64,000 bases of DNA from Rhizobium sullae (GTDB lineage: Bacteria; Pseudomonadota; Alphaproteobacteria; Rhizobiales; Rhizobiaceae), in the NCBI RefSeq assembly GCF_025200715.1, contig NZ_CP104144.1, positions 868,001 to 932,000 on the forward strand, written 5' to 3'. The position numbers and the translations under genes were made by a program. Each line of letters begins with the position of its first letter. Within the stretch, counting starts at the first letter, position 1. The notes below the pieces were generated by a model. That model made no database searches. It saw only the letters and a program-made list of their open reading frames with translations, and was not told where the DNA came from. Shown one piece after another: positions 56,103 through 64,000 of the stretch.

Positions 56103-57554
56103 TCATCTGCCCCGCCCGAGCAGGAGCTGGATACGTTCGATCATCCATCTCCTGCTGAAGCAGGTGAGCCAGCCGAAATAGATGACCATGCCGAGACTCG
56201 CGGAGATTGCGAGGCGGAAGGGAGGGTGCATCCCAGCCAATGCTGTTGCTTGCACGTAGTATGTGACGACGCCCATGGCGAGGGCCGCCGCCGCGGCCGG
56301 CGCGAGCCCCATGTAATGCGCCCTTGCCTTAAGGTTCAGCCGACGCAGTAACAAGACATTGCCGATCACGCCATAGACGAGCGCCGGCGACGACATCACC
56401 AAAATCGCGGCGCCTGCCGTGCTTGTCGGTATGACGACGAGCGCACCGATACAAGTCAAGGCAACGGCGATAGAATATTGCAGCGACATGCGGTTCAGGC
56501 CAAGTGCGTTCATTGCAATGGGGTTGAACCAGACAAGCGGGATCATCAGCGAGGTGATCGACACGGCGCGAAGAATGGGCGCAACGCCGGCATACGACGA
56601 AGGCAACAGCAACGCCACCGCATCATCGGCGACGACGATCAGTCCGGTAAAGGCCGGCAGCGCCACGAAGGCAGCGGTTCGGATGATGGCGGTAAACACT
56701 TCGCCTTCCGCCGCAAGGTTGCCGCGCACCTTGCTCATCAACGGAAACCACAGCGCAAAGAGCGGGCTGACCAGGGGATTTTGCAGCGACTCGCTGATCC
56801 TGTCGGCAGCCCGGAACAAGCCCACGGTCGTGCCATCGAAGCGGATGCCGAACACCAGCATGGCAGCGCGCTGCATGGAGATGTTAATGGCAGCGACCAT
56901 CCACAGAGGCAGGAAGCGGCGAAGAATTTCACGGCACGCGCCTTTTTCGGTATGGCGCCCGGGAAACCAACCGGTATGACGAAACTCAAAGAGAACAACC
57001 GCCATTGTCGAAATAATGCGCTGAGCAGGCAGCGCCCAAATCGCCAGCGGTGAGAACGCCAATGTGATACCGGCGATTCCGCCCGCAAGGGTCGAAATCA
57101 TATTGCGCTGAGCAAACGTCTTGAAGCCCAGCTCACGCATTATGAGGGCATCCATCACCGACAGCCAAGGCGTAAAGAACAAAAGAAGGCCAAAAATCGG
57201 CATGTAGTAAGCAACCAGCGGCGCGTTCTCAAAGTCAGCGAACAAAGGCCCAGCCATGAACAGAAGGAGTGCAAAGGGTGTGGCCACCAAAGACAAGGAA
57301 ATGAACGCTGCGTTCAAGCTCTTCTTGTCGAAATTACCACGCTGCAGGATCGCGTCCATGCCGGCATAGCGGCCGTCATTGGCGATGAAGTCGGCCACAA
57401 CAGCAGAGAGCGCGACTGCCCCGAAGACGGCAGGTTCCAGCATGCGCGCAAGGATCAGAAAGATGATAAACCCGGCGCTCTGCGAAAAGATTGCGTTGAT
57501 GGTATTCCAGGCAATGCCATTTCGAAGTGCCGTTGCCAGCGACGTTTCAGACAT
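56103..57554 (-). CDS. Wzx-type oligosaccharide flippase
   Basis: A 483-residue inner-membrane protein of the polysaccharide transporter (PST/MOP) superfamily with about twelve to fourteen helices. It begins with the amphipathic AWNTINAIFSQSAGFIIFLI typical of Wzx, and moves lipid-linked repeat units to the periplasmic side. ATG 57554 is chosen; the upstream in-frame ATG at 57566 is an alternative. It follows the GT8 gene by 90 bases. Confidence 0.88.
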   Translation of the reverse strand: MSETSLATALRNGIAWNTINAIFSQSAGFIIFLILARMLEPAVFGAVALSAVVADFIANDGRYAGMDAILQRGNFDKKSLNAAFISLSLVATPFALLLFMAGPLFADFENAPLVAYYMPIFGLLLFFTPWLSVMDALIMRELGFKTFAQRNMISTLAGGIAGITLAFSPLAIWALPAQRIISTMAVVLFEFRHTGWFPGRHTEKGACREILRRFLPLWMVAAINISMQRAAMLVFGIRFDGTTVGLFRAADRISESLQNPLVSPLFALWFPLMSKVRGNLAAEGEVFTAIIRTAAFVALPAFTGLIVVADDAVALLLPSSYAGVAPILRAVSITSLMIPLVWFNPIAMNALGLNRMSLQYSIAVALTCIGALVVIPTSTAGAAILVMSSPALVYGVIGNVLLLRRLNLKARAHYMGLAPAAAAALAMGVVTYYVQATALAGMHPPFRLAISASLGMVIYFGWLTCFSRRWMIERIQLLLGRGR

Positions 57555-57644
57555 GGACCATCCCATCTGTGCAAGGCGCAACCGACGCAGTCGCACCGCC
57601 ACGGATCATAGTCAAGCATGGGCGGCTGGAAAAGCAGGCGCCCC

Positions 57645-58712
57645 TCACGCCTGCAACCGGTACCAGTTGAAGATGGTCTTGATGCGCCGACGCAGGTCCT
57701 TGATAAAATGGACCTCGCCAAGCTTGAGGACCTGCGCCCGATACGGGGTCTTTTTCAGATAGCGGTAATAGGTCCAGATCAACGGATGCCATCCGTCCGT
57801 CGACCACGGTTTGTTGTGCTCCGTGAAGTGGATGATCTTTGGCCTGCGCCCTTTTCTCATCTCGGCTGCGGTTGCATAGCAGGGCTTGCCTTCCTGCCGC
57901 ATCAGCATTCGGCGTTGGACGTTCCACAAAATATCAAGCCGCTTCCATCGGCTCCAGAAGACAACGTTGAGCGCGCACTGATCGCCATACTCCATATCGC
58001 CGATGCGCGTTTCCAAGACAGTGATGACTTTGGAAAGATCGTCACTGGCACGCAGCTTAGTGAGATCCATCAACAGCACGCCGGAATTGAAGTAGCCGAG
58101 GCGCCTGGGCTGCAGCTGAAAACGCCCGGCGAACGCCTCGCCGTCCATGCCGACGTCGCAGACCGCACCGATTGCATGCTCGCCCAGATCGGTGGCGTAG
58201 AGTTCCCTAATATCACCCATGACGACGAGGTCGGCATCGAGATAAAGGACTCGATCGATATCCGGCGGGGCAAGCTCGGAAAGCATCAGGCGATAGTAGC
58301 CGGCGCGGCTGATATGGCGTTGGCCGGGCATTGCAAGGACGCTCGAGCTTTTGATCTCGAGCCAATCGAACTTGTGTCCTTCAGCACAGCGTTCGAAGGT
58401 CGAACGGGCTTGGGGTGAAATTCCATCATGGACGACCAGAAAGCGGAATTTTGCGCCCGGCGCGTTAGCGAGAAGCGACGCCAGCACAACACCTGCATGC
58501 GGCAGGTAAGCGGTATCGAGTCCAAAGGCGATTACCACCTCCGGGGCGGGCGGGCGCGGGCGGCTGTATCGCTGCATCGCTGCCTCAAGCAGAGGCTCGG
58601 CAAGGGCACGGCCGTTCAAGCCTTCGGCGATTGACCGGAAATTGGCGGTCTTCATCGGCAAGGCGCCTATGGCACGAGATGCCAGATTGCCTTCAAATGC
58701 GGGATCACTCAT
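57645..58712 (-). CDS. Glycosyltransferase family 8 protein
   Basis: A 355-residue GT-A glycosyltransferase of the GT8 family (LgtC-like, retaining). The DxD motif is at Asp159-Asp161 in VLYLDADLVVMGD, the later metal-binding His is in KIIHFTEHNKPW. GGAGGGG lies just before ATG 58712. It ends before the flippase and starts 57 bases after the GT2 stop, so these three genes form one unit. Sugar unknown (typically galactose or glucose). Confidence 0.92.
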   Translation of the reverse strand: MSDPAFEGNLASRAIGALPMKTANFRSIAEGLNGRALAEPLLEAAMQRYSRPRPPAPEVVIAFGLDTAYLPHAGVVLASLLANAPGAKFRFLVVHDGISPQARSTFERCAEGHKFDWLEIKSSSVLAMPGQRHISRAGYYRLMLSELAPPDIDRVLYLDADLVVMGDIRELYATDLGEHAIGAVCDVGMDGEAFAGRFQLQPRRLGYFNSGVLLMDLTKLRASDDLSKVITVLETRIGDMEYGDQCALNVVFWSRWKRLDILWNVQRRMLMRQEGKPCYATAAEMRKGRRPKIIHFTEHNKPWSTDGWHPLIWTYYRYLKKTPYRAQVLKLGEVHFIKDLRRRIKTIFNWYRLQA

Positions 58713-58769
58713 TACCCCTCCAAGCCGGAGCCTCATGCTCCGGTCTCATTTCATCGAAACGTGCGCTGC

Positions 58770-59732
58770 CTATTGCCAGCCCGGATATCCGCTCCATGCG
58801 CGGCGTATGCCAAGCTTGACGTAAATCCAGTCCAACACGGCATCGACGACAAGCATGCCGTTGACACCAAAGCCGGCCCTTGCCAGTGCATTAAAATGGG
58901 GTTGCAGATGGTCGCGGCCGCGATCTTCGCGCCACCAGGTCAGAATGCGGCGTACATAATAGCGGCGAAACGCAAGAAGCTGACGGCGGTAGTCGGTCCC
59001 GAAGGCGATCGGGCCGTGGCGCATGATGAGATCAAGGCCATCGCGCGTCCAGGCGCGGGTTTTGCCGGCATAATGTAAGGCGGTTACCGTATTCTCGTGT
59101 ACACGGGTAAAGCCAAGCGCCTCGTGCACGAAACCGAAATCGCTGATCGCCAGCATCCGGAAGACCGTATCGAGGTCCCAACTGCCGTCCATGGCGCTGG
59201 CAAAAAGCGGTTCGAGCGCGTCAGTCACGCGCCGGCGCCACATCATCTGGACCGGCATCAAAATGCCCTGGCGCAGCAGCGCCATACGCATGGCGTCCTT
59301 CCCGGGAAAAACCGGCTTGCCGGGCGGCCAGAAGAAATCCTGAACGGCACCCGCACACTCATGCAGGCTGCCGATTACCCCGACATTCGGAAAGGTTTCG
59401 CCGAGCGCCGCCATCTTCGAGATCGACGTCGGGCTGAGCGTGTCATCGTCGCACAGATAGCGCACATAGACAGCGTCCCGGGGCACCAGGCGATAAGCTT
59501 TCGTCCAGTTTTCACGCTGATCCAGCGTCTTGTCATTGCGGAAGCAAAGGACAGGGATGCGCTTGTTCAAATAGGCGGAGACGATTTCTTCGGTATTGTC
59601 GCTGCTATTGTTGTCGAGAACGATGTGAACAAGATTTGGCCAATCTTGCTGCTGGACGGATTCCATCGTTTCAGCCAAGAACCGGCCGCCATTATACGTC
59701 GGGGTCACAACAGCGACAAGTGGCAAGGACAT
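58770..59732 (-). CDS. Glycosyltransferase family 2 protein
   Basis: A 320-residue inverting GT-A glycosyltransferase. The nucleotide-binding start is VAVVTPTYNGGRFLAETMES, the first Asp is in HIVLDNNSSDNTEE and the metal-binding motif is CDDDTLSP near residue 95. GGGGGA precedes ATG 59732. It is the first gene of the minus-strand GT2-GT8-flippase unit, with its promoter likely in 59733-59973. Confidence 0.92.
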   Translation of the reverse strand: MSLPLVAVVTPTYNGGRFLAETMESVQQQDWPNLVHIVLDNNSSDNTEEIVSAYLNKRIPVLCFRNDKTLDQRENWTKAYRLVPRDAVYVRYLCDDDTLSPTSISKMAALGETFPNVGVIGSLHECAGAVQDFFWPPGKPVFPGKDAMRMALLRQGILMPVQMMWRRRVTDALEPLFASAMDGSWDLDTVFRMLAISDFGFVHEALGFTRVHENTVTALHYAGKTRAWTRDGLDLIMRHGPIAFGTDYRRQLLAFRRYYVRRILTWWREDRGRDHLQPHFNALARAGFGVNGMLVVDAVLDWIYVKLGIRRAWSGYPGWQ

Positions 59733-59973
59733 TCTACATTCCCCCACGTGAAGGAAACCCAACTAAGCACTAAGGCTATGTTATAGTTCAGGCGATGCGA
59801 GTCAATAATGGTCTGGCAAAGAATCTGATTTATTATTGCGATACTGTCGATTCTCTGTATAGCTGACTATCAAAGACCTTGGCAACATTCCTTTGCAAAG
59901 GCTATTTGAGCTTATCTGACGAGGGTTCGGCATCAGCCGTGGCTGACCTTGGACAGGTCATCATCATCATCGG

Positions 59974-61272
59974 TCACCCGAGACCGCCGCGGCGAGGCAC
60001 ATGAAAACCTTCGCTGTCGGCGAATTGAGGATAATACTCCACCAAGGCATTGCCTGCCGTTCCCGCGACCGGTTTCGCGAGTGCACCGGCGCAGTAGTAG
60101 ATGAGGAAGGATCCGATCGTGTATTGATTAAGAAAATCGACTTCGAAGAAGGAGCGACTGACGAACAGTATGATGAGACCGAAGAGCACGACATCCTCGT
60201 TTCGCGCGCCTGACGACAGGAGGCGTCTGATATAACCAGCGAGGAGGCCAAGGATGATGGTGCCGAGCAGGACAAGTCCGATATAGCCAAGTTCGACCAT
60301 GGTCTCGATGTAGGTATTATGAAAGTGAAAGCCCGTACGCGAGGCAATATAGAACTGCTGCCACAAGACCTCCGGTTGAGAAAAACCCTGGACCCAGAAA
60401 CCCTGGAAACCGATGCCGAAGACAGGTTGTTCATGGGCGATCTCGAGGCCGCGCTGCCAAAGATACGTCCGCCCTGTCAATGTCGCATCCTTGCCGAAGA
60501 TGCCGAGGATCGCTCCGAACAGCCCGGCACTCAGTGCAATCAACAAGGCGACGGCTGCTGTCGGAACGATCGACAGGAAGAGGACCATCCGATGCCGCGG
60601 TGAGAACTGCTTCAAGAAGACCGCAGCGACTGTTGCGGCAATCGTTGCGGCAATCGTAATCGTGGAGGTCGCAGACTGGGCCGCGTGGAGCGAAAAGGCG
60701 CCGAAGGCGCCCGACATCAGGGCCAGGATGCGCCACATCGTCTGCACGTGCAGAATGAAGACCAGCGAGAAGGAAGCAAAGACGCCGAGCGCGGCAAACA
60801 TGCCGAGTTGGTTCTTCGATGCGAACGCGCCGATGAAGCTGTAGACACCATCAAGAGGATCGTAGCTGAAGTGCCCAAACAACAGCGAGTAGAGCAGCAC
60901 CAGCGACGCGCCGAGGCTCATGCCCAAAATCATCGCCTTGACGGGCACGACCCGTGCGGCAACCAACGCGCAGACAATCGTTGAAAGGTATTGTAGCCCG
61001 CCGCGCAGGCTGAGCCCCGGAACCGCAGACCAGAAAAAGGATAGGCAGGCAAAGATGGAAAATGCAACAATCCAGTAGAGAGGCCGTGGATCGCCGATGA
61101 CTGCGCGCGGATCCATGGCAAGAAGAGGCAGCCACACCAGATAGAACAACAGAATGAAGACGGAGCCAAACACCTGCGCATAGGCGATAAAAAACATCGT
61201 CGCGACCATCGCAAAGATCGCAAAGGGCGTGTTCCGTTCAGGCGATAAGAAAGCGTTGATACTGATACGCAT
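59974..61272 (-). CDS. O-antigen ligase/Wzy-type polysaccharide polymerase (ExoQ-like)
   Basis: A 432-residue inner-membrane protein with about ten to twelve helices and the Wzy_C signature region around GIGFQGFWVQGFSQPEVLWQ and HNTYIETMVELGYIGL, the periplasmic loop that polymerises repeat units. Resembles ExoQ of succinoglycan synthesis. It starts 22 bases after the ExoF-like stop and is the last gene of the ExoY-ExoF-polymerase operon. Confidence 0.88.
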   Translation of the reverse strand: MRISINAFLSPERNTPFAIFAMVATMFFIAYAQVFGSVFILLFYLVWLPLLAMDPRAVIGDPRPLYWIVAFSIFACLSFFWSAVPGLSLRGGLQYLSTIVCALVAARVVPVKAMILGMSLGASLVLLYSLLFGHFSYDPLDGVYSFIGAFASKNQLGMFAALGVFASFSLVFILHVQTMWRILALMSGAFGAFSLHAAQSATSTITIAATIAATVAAVFLKQFSPRHRMVLFLSIVPTAAVALLIALSAGLFGAILGIFGKDATLTGRTYLWQRGLEIAHEQPVFGIGFQGFWVQGFSQPEVLWQQFYIASRTGFHFHNTYIETMVELGYIGLVLLGTIILGLLAGYIRRLLSSGARNEDVVLFGLIILFVSRSFFEVDFLNQYTIGSFLIYYCAGALAKPVAGTAGNALVEYYPQFADSEGFHVPRRGGLG

Positions 61273-61294
61273 GCCAACCTGCCGAGCCCTAGTC

Positions 61295-62584
61295 CTATGA
61301 TTTTTCGTTGATGACGCTGACCTTGACCAAGTCTCCCGGCTGCACTGGCGTCGTCTCAGTTGCTGGAATCTCCTGGATCTTGCTTGCGACTGTTCGAACG
61401 ATCGAATAGCTGACGAGCTTGACAGCGTCACTTCCGGTCAGTTGCGAGGCCGTTGGCGCATTCACCAGCGACTCGGCCATCAGTTGCCGGTACATCTGAA
61501 GCTGCAGCGCATTTTCGTCCAGCTGCGACTTGGTTTCCTGCATATCGAGCGCAATCTTCGATTTGCGCTCGTTCTTCAAGTCGATCGTGTCGAGTGCGGC
61601 CTTGTTCATTTCCTGCTTGGCGCGCAGTGTGGCAGCGTCGAGGTCGAGCAGGTTGCTCTGGGTATCGGCAAGCGTTGTCTCGAGCCCCAGCGCCCGGGAG
61701 CTGACGGCCAGACCCTGATTAACGAGCTTGGCGGTCCTTTCGAGCTCCTTCTTGTAAAGGTCCACCTGCCGGGCCTGGTTGTCGACTTTCTTGCTGAGCG
61801 AGGTGATTTCGTTGCCATAAAGGGTTTGCAGCTCATCGAGCCCTTTGAGGCGAAGGTCGAACGCATTGCGGTTCGTTTCCATGATTGCCATTTCATCCTC
61901 GACCAGCGTTTGCGATTGCGGGATGGCGGCAAGGTCCTCTGGAATCGCAATCTTCTCCTCACCGGCCTCCTCGGAGGCAAGTCGCGCTTTCTTCGCCATC
62001 AGACGGGCGCGCTCGGCAACAAGTACCTCGTAGCTGCCCTTGGCATTGATGAAGTCGCGTTCGAAACGCTGACCTTCGTCCAGCCCGCGACGCATGCCGC
62101 CGGCAAGACTGATTGCCTTCAGGACCGTCATTTCCGGATCGTAGGGGTATTTGCCGGGCGTGTGGACTTCTCCAGCTACGAAAATCGGCCGGAATTCGAG
62201 AATCTCAACCGAAGCTTCCGGCGGATCGGGAAGCCCGAAACGCTCCTGAAGGCTGCGGGCGATCTCGCGCGCCACCTCCGAGGTCGACCGGCCGGCTACT
62301 TTCAACTCGCCCGTAAAAGGCAGAGCCAGATCGCCGTTCGGACCCACGATGTATTCGCCGGTAATACTCGGCCACTCGCGAAACTGCCCCTCGGCAGTCT
62401 GCCACTCGACCACTCGGACGGACAGCTTGTCCATGATTCCCAGCTTATAGGGATCAGCGTGCGCAGGCGACAGAAACGCCAGATGAACAAGAAAGACGAC
62501 TGCGGCAAGTGTTGCAAGGCACAGCCGTGGCAGCGCGCAAATGGCGTTACGCGCGGCAGGAGAGAGCTGACGAATTGACCTCAT
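61295..62584 (-). CDS. ExoF-type polysaccharide export protein
   Basis: A 429-residue exported protein. The signal peptide ends near AHA at residue 43. A polysaccharide-export domain (YKLGIMDKLSVRVVEWQTAE to about residue 135) and an SLBB-like segment (VAGEVHTPGKYPYDPEMTVL) follow, then a long coiled coil of about 200 residues like the AprE-type helical hairpin. This combination is the ExoF/PssN-adjacent type rather than a simple Wza. AAGGAAAG lies 6 bases before ATG 62584. It sits between ExoY and the polymerase. Confidence 0.9.
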   Translation of the reverse strand: MRSIRQLSPAARNAICALPRLCLATLAAVVFLVHLAFLSPAHADPYKLGIMDKLSVRVVEWQTAEGQFREWPSITGEYIVGPNGDLALPFTGELKVAGRSTSEVAREIARSLQERFGLPDPPEASVEILEFRPIFVAGEVHTPGKYPYDPEMTVLKAISLAGGMRRGLDEGQRFERDFINAKGSYEVLVAERARLMAKKARLASEEAGEEKIAIPEDLAAIPQSQTLVEDEMAIMETNRNAFDLRLKGLDELQTLYGNEITSLSKKVDNQARQVDLYKKELERTAKLVNQGLAVSSRALGLETTLADTQSNLLDLDAATLRAKQEMNKAALDTIDLKNERKSKIALDMQETKSQLDENALQLQMYRQLMAESLVNAPTASQLTGSDAVKLVSYSIVRTVASKIQEIPATETTPVQPGDLVKVSVINEKS

Positions 62585-62624
62585 AGTTCTTTCCTTATCC
62601 TCGCCTGGCAAAGGCGTCGGCGTG

Positions 62625-63311
62625 CTAGCAGGCACCCCGCGCGAGCAGGACAACCGGCACGGTCTTCAGAATGATCCAGATATCGCCGACGAAGGACCAG
62701 TGCTCAACATACAGGCTGTCGAGTTGGATGCGTTCCTCGTAGGTCGTGTCGCTTCTCCCGCTCACCTGCCACTTGCCGGTGAGACCCGGACGCGAGCGGA
62801 GGTAGTGATTGCCGCGATCACCGTAAAGAGCCATTTCTTCGCCCATGATTGGACGAGGGCCAACCAGACTCATATCGCCGCGCAGGACATTGAGCAGTTG
62901 TGGTAACTCGTCGAGACTGAGTTTCCGCAGCACCTTTCCGGTGGTGGTTACCCTGATGTCGTGGCGCAGCTTGCGGGTCGTTGCCCATTCGGCAAGGGCG
63001 GCGGGATTTTCGGCCAGATAGGCAGCAAGCCGCGCATTGCTGTCGGTGACCATGGTTCGGAATTTCAGGCAACGGAATGACCTTCCGTTATGGCCAATGC
63101 GCTGATGACCGAAAAGAACGGGTCCGCGGTCATCAAGCTTTACGGCGATCGCGATCAGCAAGAAGAGTGGGGAAAACAGGACAAGCAGAACGAGGGAGCC
63201 GACAACGTCAAACACCCTTTTTCGCAGCCCGCCTATTGGCCTCACGGGTCGCCGCTGGGCGTAGTGCGGGAAAATAGAGGCATCGGTCAAGTCGACATCA
63301 TGCTTCATCAT
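62625..63311 (-). CDS. exoY: ExoY-type undecaprenyl-phosphate sugar-phosphate transferase
   Basis: A 228-residue initiating transferase that loads the first sugar phosphate (galactose or glucose) onto undecaprenyl phosphate. The reentrant membrane helix spans about 37-58, KFRTM and the catalytic Asp134-Glu135 in LSLDELPQLLNVL and GPRP are intact. The symbol exoY is used because of this close match; pssA would be an alternative name. GGAGAG lies before ATG 63311 (a second ATG follows directly). It starts the operon and has a palindrome about 95 bases upstream. Confidence 0.88.
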   Translation of the reverse strand: MMKHDVDLTDASIFPHYAQRRPVRPIGGLRKRVFDVVGSLVLLVLFSPLFLLIAIAVKLDDRGPVLFGHQRIGHNGRSFRCLKFRTMVTDSNARLAAYLAENPAALAEWATTRKLRHDIRVTTTGKVLRKLSLDELPQLLNVLRGDMSLVGPRPIMGEEMALYGDRGNHYLRSRPGLTGKWQVSGRSDTTYEERIQLDSLYVEHWSFVGDIWIILKTVPVVLLARGAC

Positions 63312-63404
63312 GAAGCTCTCCGAAAGCATATCGTTAAGAAACTAGTAACAAAAACCTCAAAAAAATCAATAGAAAAGCGCAAGTGGTAGTCGAAATATAC
63401 TTGA

Positions 63405-63421
63405 TGTATCATTATGATACA
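63405..63421. promoter_or_regulatory. Perfect palindrome upstream of exoY operon
   Basis: TGTATCATTATGATACA has perfect 7-base arms around TTA. It lies in the AT-rich region upstream of exoY and is a candidate binding site for a dimeric regulator of exopolysaccharide. Confidence 0.55.
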
Positions 63422-63556
63422 GATTGTACCTGTCGCTCGCGCAGTTCCCAGGCGATATTCCACGAATCGCATAGAGGATATTATTCAAGTCTGGTTTGGG
63501 TGCGCCAAATCACATAGGCGCTATGCCGCTACTCAGCGGTTCGGTTTACCCCGGTG

Positions 63557-64000
63557 TCAGGTCCAGAGTTTCCACGGCGCCTTGCCGCTCTCCCAGGCCT
63601 TTTCGAGGACCATCTTGTCGCGCAGCGAATCCATGCTTTGCCAGAAGCCCTGGTGCCAGTGCGAGCCAACCTTGCCCATGTGAAGCGCTCTGTCCATCGG
63701 GCCCTCTTCCCAGACGGTGTCATCACCGTCGATGAGGTCGAAGACATCAGGCTCGCAGACGAAGAAGCCGCCGTTGATCAGACCGCCATCGCCAATGCGC
63801 TTTTCGCGGAAGGCATGGACACGCTGACCGTCGTCCGACAGGCCAAGCGCGCCATAGCGGCCCGGCTGGCTGACGGCGGTCAGCGTGATCCAGTTTCCGT
63901 TCGTCTCATGAAGCTCAATGGACGCGGCGATATCGGTATCGGAGACACCGTCGCCGTAGGTCAGAAGGAAGCGCCTATCGCCAATGACGTCGCGCGCGCG
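63557..64000 (-). CDS. rfbF: Glucose-1-phosphate cytidylyltransferase (5' end cut by window edge)
   Basis: The last 147 codons of a CDP-glucose-forming nucleotidyltransferase that starts the path to 3,6-dideoxyhexoses and related sugars. FLLTYGDGVSDTDI contains the metal-binding Asp, GFFVCEPDVFDLIDGDDTVW and the C-terminal KMVLEKAWESGKAPWKLW are typical of RfbF. The N-terminus lies beyond the right edge. The rest of the CDP-sugar pathway would be expected there. Confidence 0.92.
   Translation of the reverse strand, partial: RARDVIGDRRFLLTYGDGVSDTDIAASIELHETNGNWITLTAVSQPGRYGALGLSDDGQRVHAFREKRIGDGGLINGGFFVCEPDVFDLIDGDDTVWEEGPMDRALHMGKVGSHWHQGFWQSMDSLRDKMVLEKAWESGKAPWKLWT

Noticed and set aside
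63401..63414. Possible FNR/FixK box at TTGATGTATCATTA
   Set aside because: The second half does not match ATCAA; the perfect palindrome TGTATCA/TGATACA explains the sequence better.

Overview
The window looks like a replicon of a Rhizobium-type alphaproteobacterium. It is GC-rich with compact ATGA-overlapped operons. It carries groES-groEL behind a CIRCE operator, a small heat-shock gene behind a ROSE-like RNA thermometer, a SyrA/ExoX-type exopolysaccharide repressor, ExoY/ExoF/ExoQ-type genes, and many sugar ABC transporters. Several decayed gene fragments and one IS110-family transposase mark accessory DNA. I saw no rRNA, tRNA, CRISPR or prophage. A gene is cut at each edge (a TetR regulator on the left, a glucose-1-phosphate cytidylyltransferase on the right).

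Layout. 1-607: CerR-type TetR regulator with a near-consensus promoter and an apparently leaderless mRNA. 868-9584 (all minus): a surface-glycan or metabolite modification cluster made of a sulfotransferase, GT4 glycosyltransferase, NodU/HasC-type carbamoyltransferase, DUF5989 micro-membrane protein, SxtJ-like membrane protein and membrane-anchored SGNH hydrolase, followed upstream by a NarL-type response regulator and histidine kinase. 9974-11515: an unknown protein and a DUF899 protein. 11753-18125: a sugar ABC importer operon (binding protein, two permeases, RpiR regulator, FAD oxidoreductase). 18180-18500: remnant of a DUF4143 ATPase. 18567-23669: DUF2905, a RutR-like TetR regulator and an amidohydrolase, divergent from an SsuABC/ThiXYZ-like importer, with two related palindromes between them. 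23790-27400: a siderophore-ATPase remnant, DUF6064, an aldo/keto reductase and the IS110 element.

27407-34603 is one six-gene operon (LacI regulator, binding protein, two permeases, GH127 beta-L-arabinofuranosidase, ATPase) whose promoter is wrapped by two LacI-type operators. 34764-39091 holds small unknown proteins and the heat-shock genes. 39218-40249 is a 2-hydroxyacid dehydrogenase. 40514-46925 is a complete leucine/isovalerate catabolic operon (isovaleryl-CoA dehydrogenase, both methylcrotonyl-CoA carboxylase subunits, HMG-CoA lyase, methylglutaconyl-CoA hydratase). 46988-47870 is an Xre/RES toxin-antitoxin pair, followed by a DegP remnant and three FAD oxidoreductases (48312-53230).

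53445-64000 is an exopolysaccharide locus: SyrA-like repressor, a divergent ExoY paralogue with altered catalytic residues, an unknown kinase-like protein, Wzx flippase, GT8, GT2, Wzy/ExoQ polymerase, ExoF export protein, an intact ExoY and an RfbF-type cytidylyltransferase. Together these cover initiation, chain assembly, flipping, polymerisation and export. No Wzc/ExoP co-polymerase is visible inside the window. Start sites were chosen from visible ribosome-binding sites and overlaps; all functional statements rest on family recognition, not on searches.
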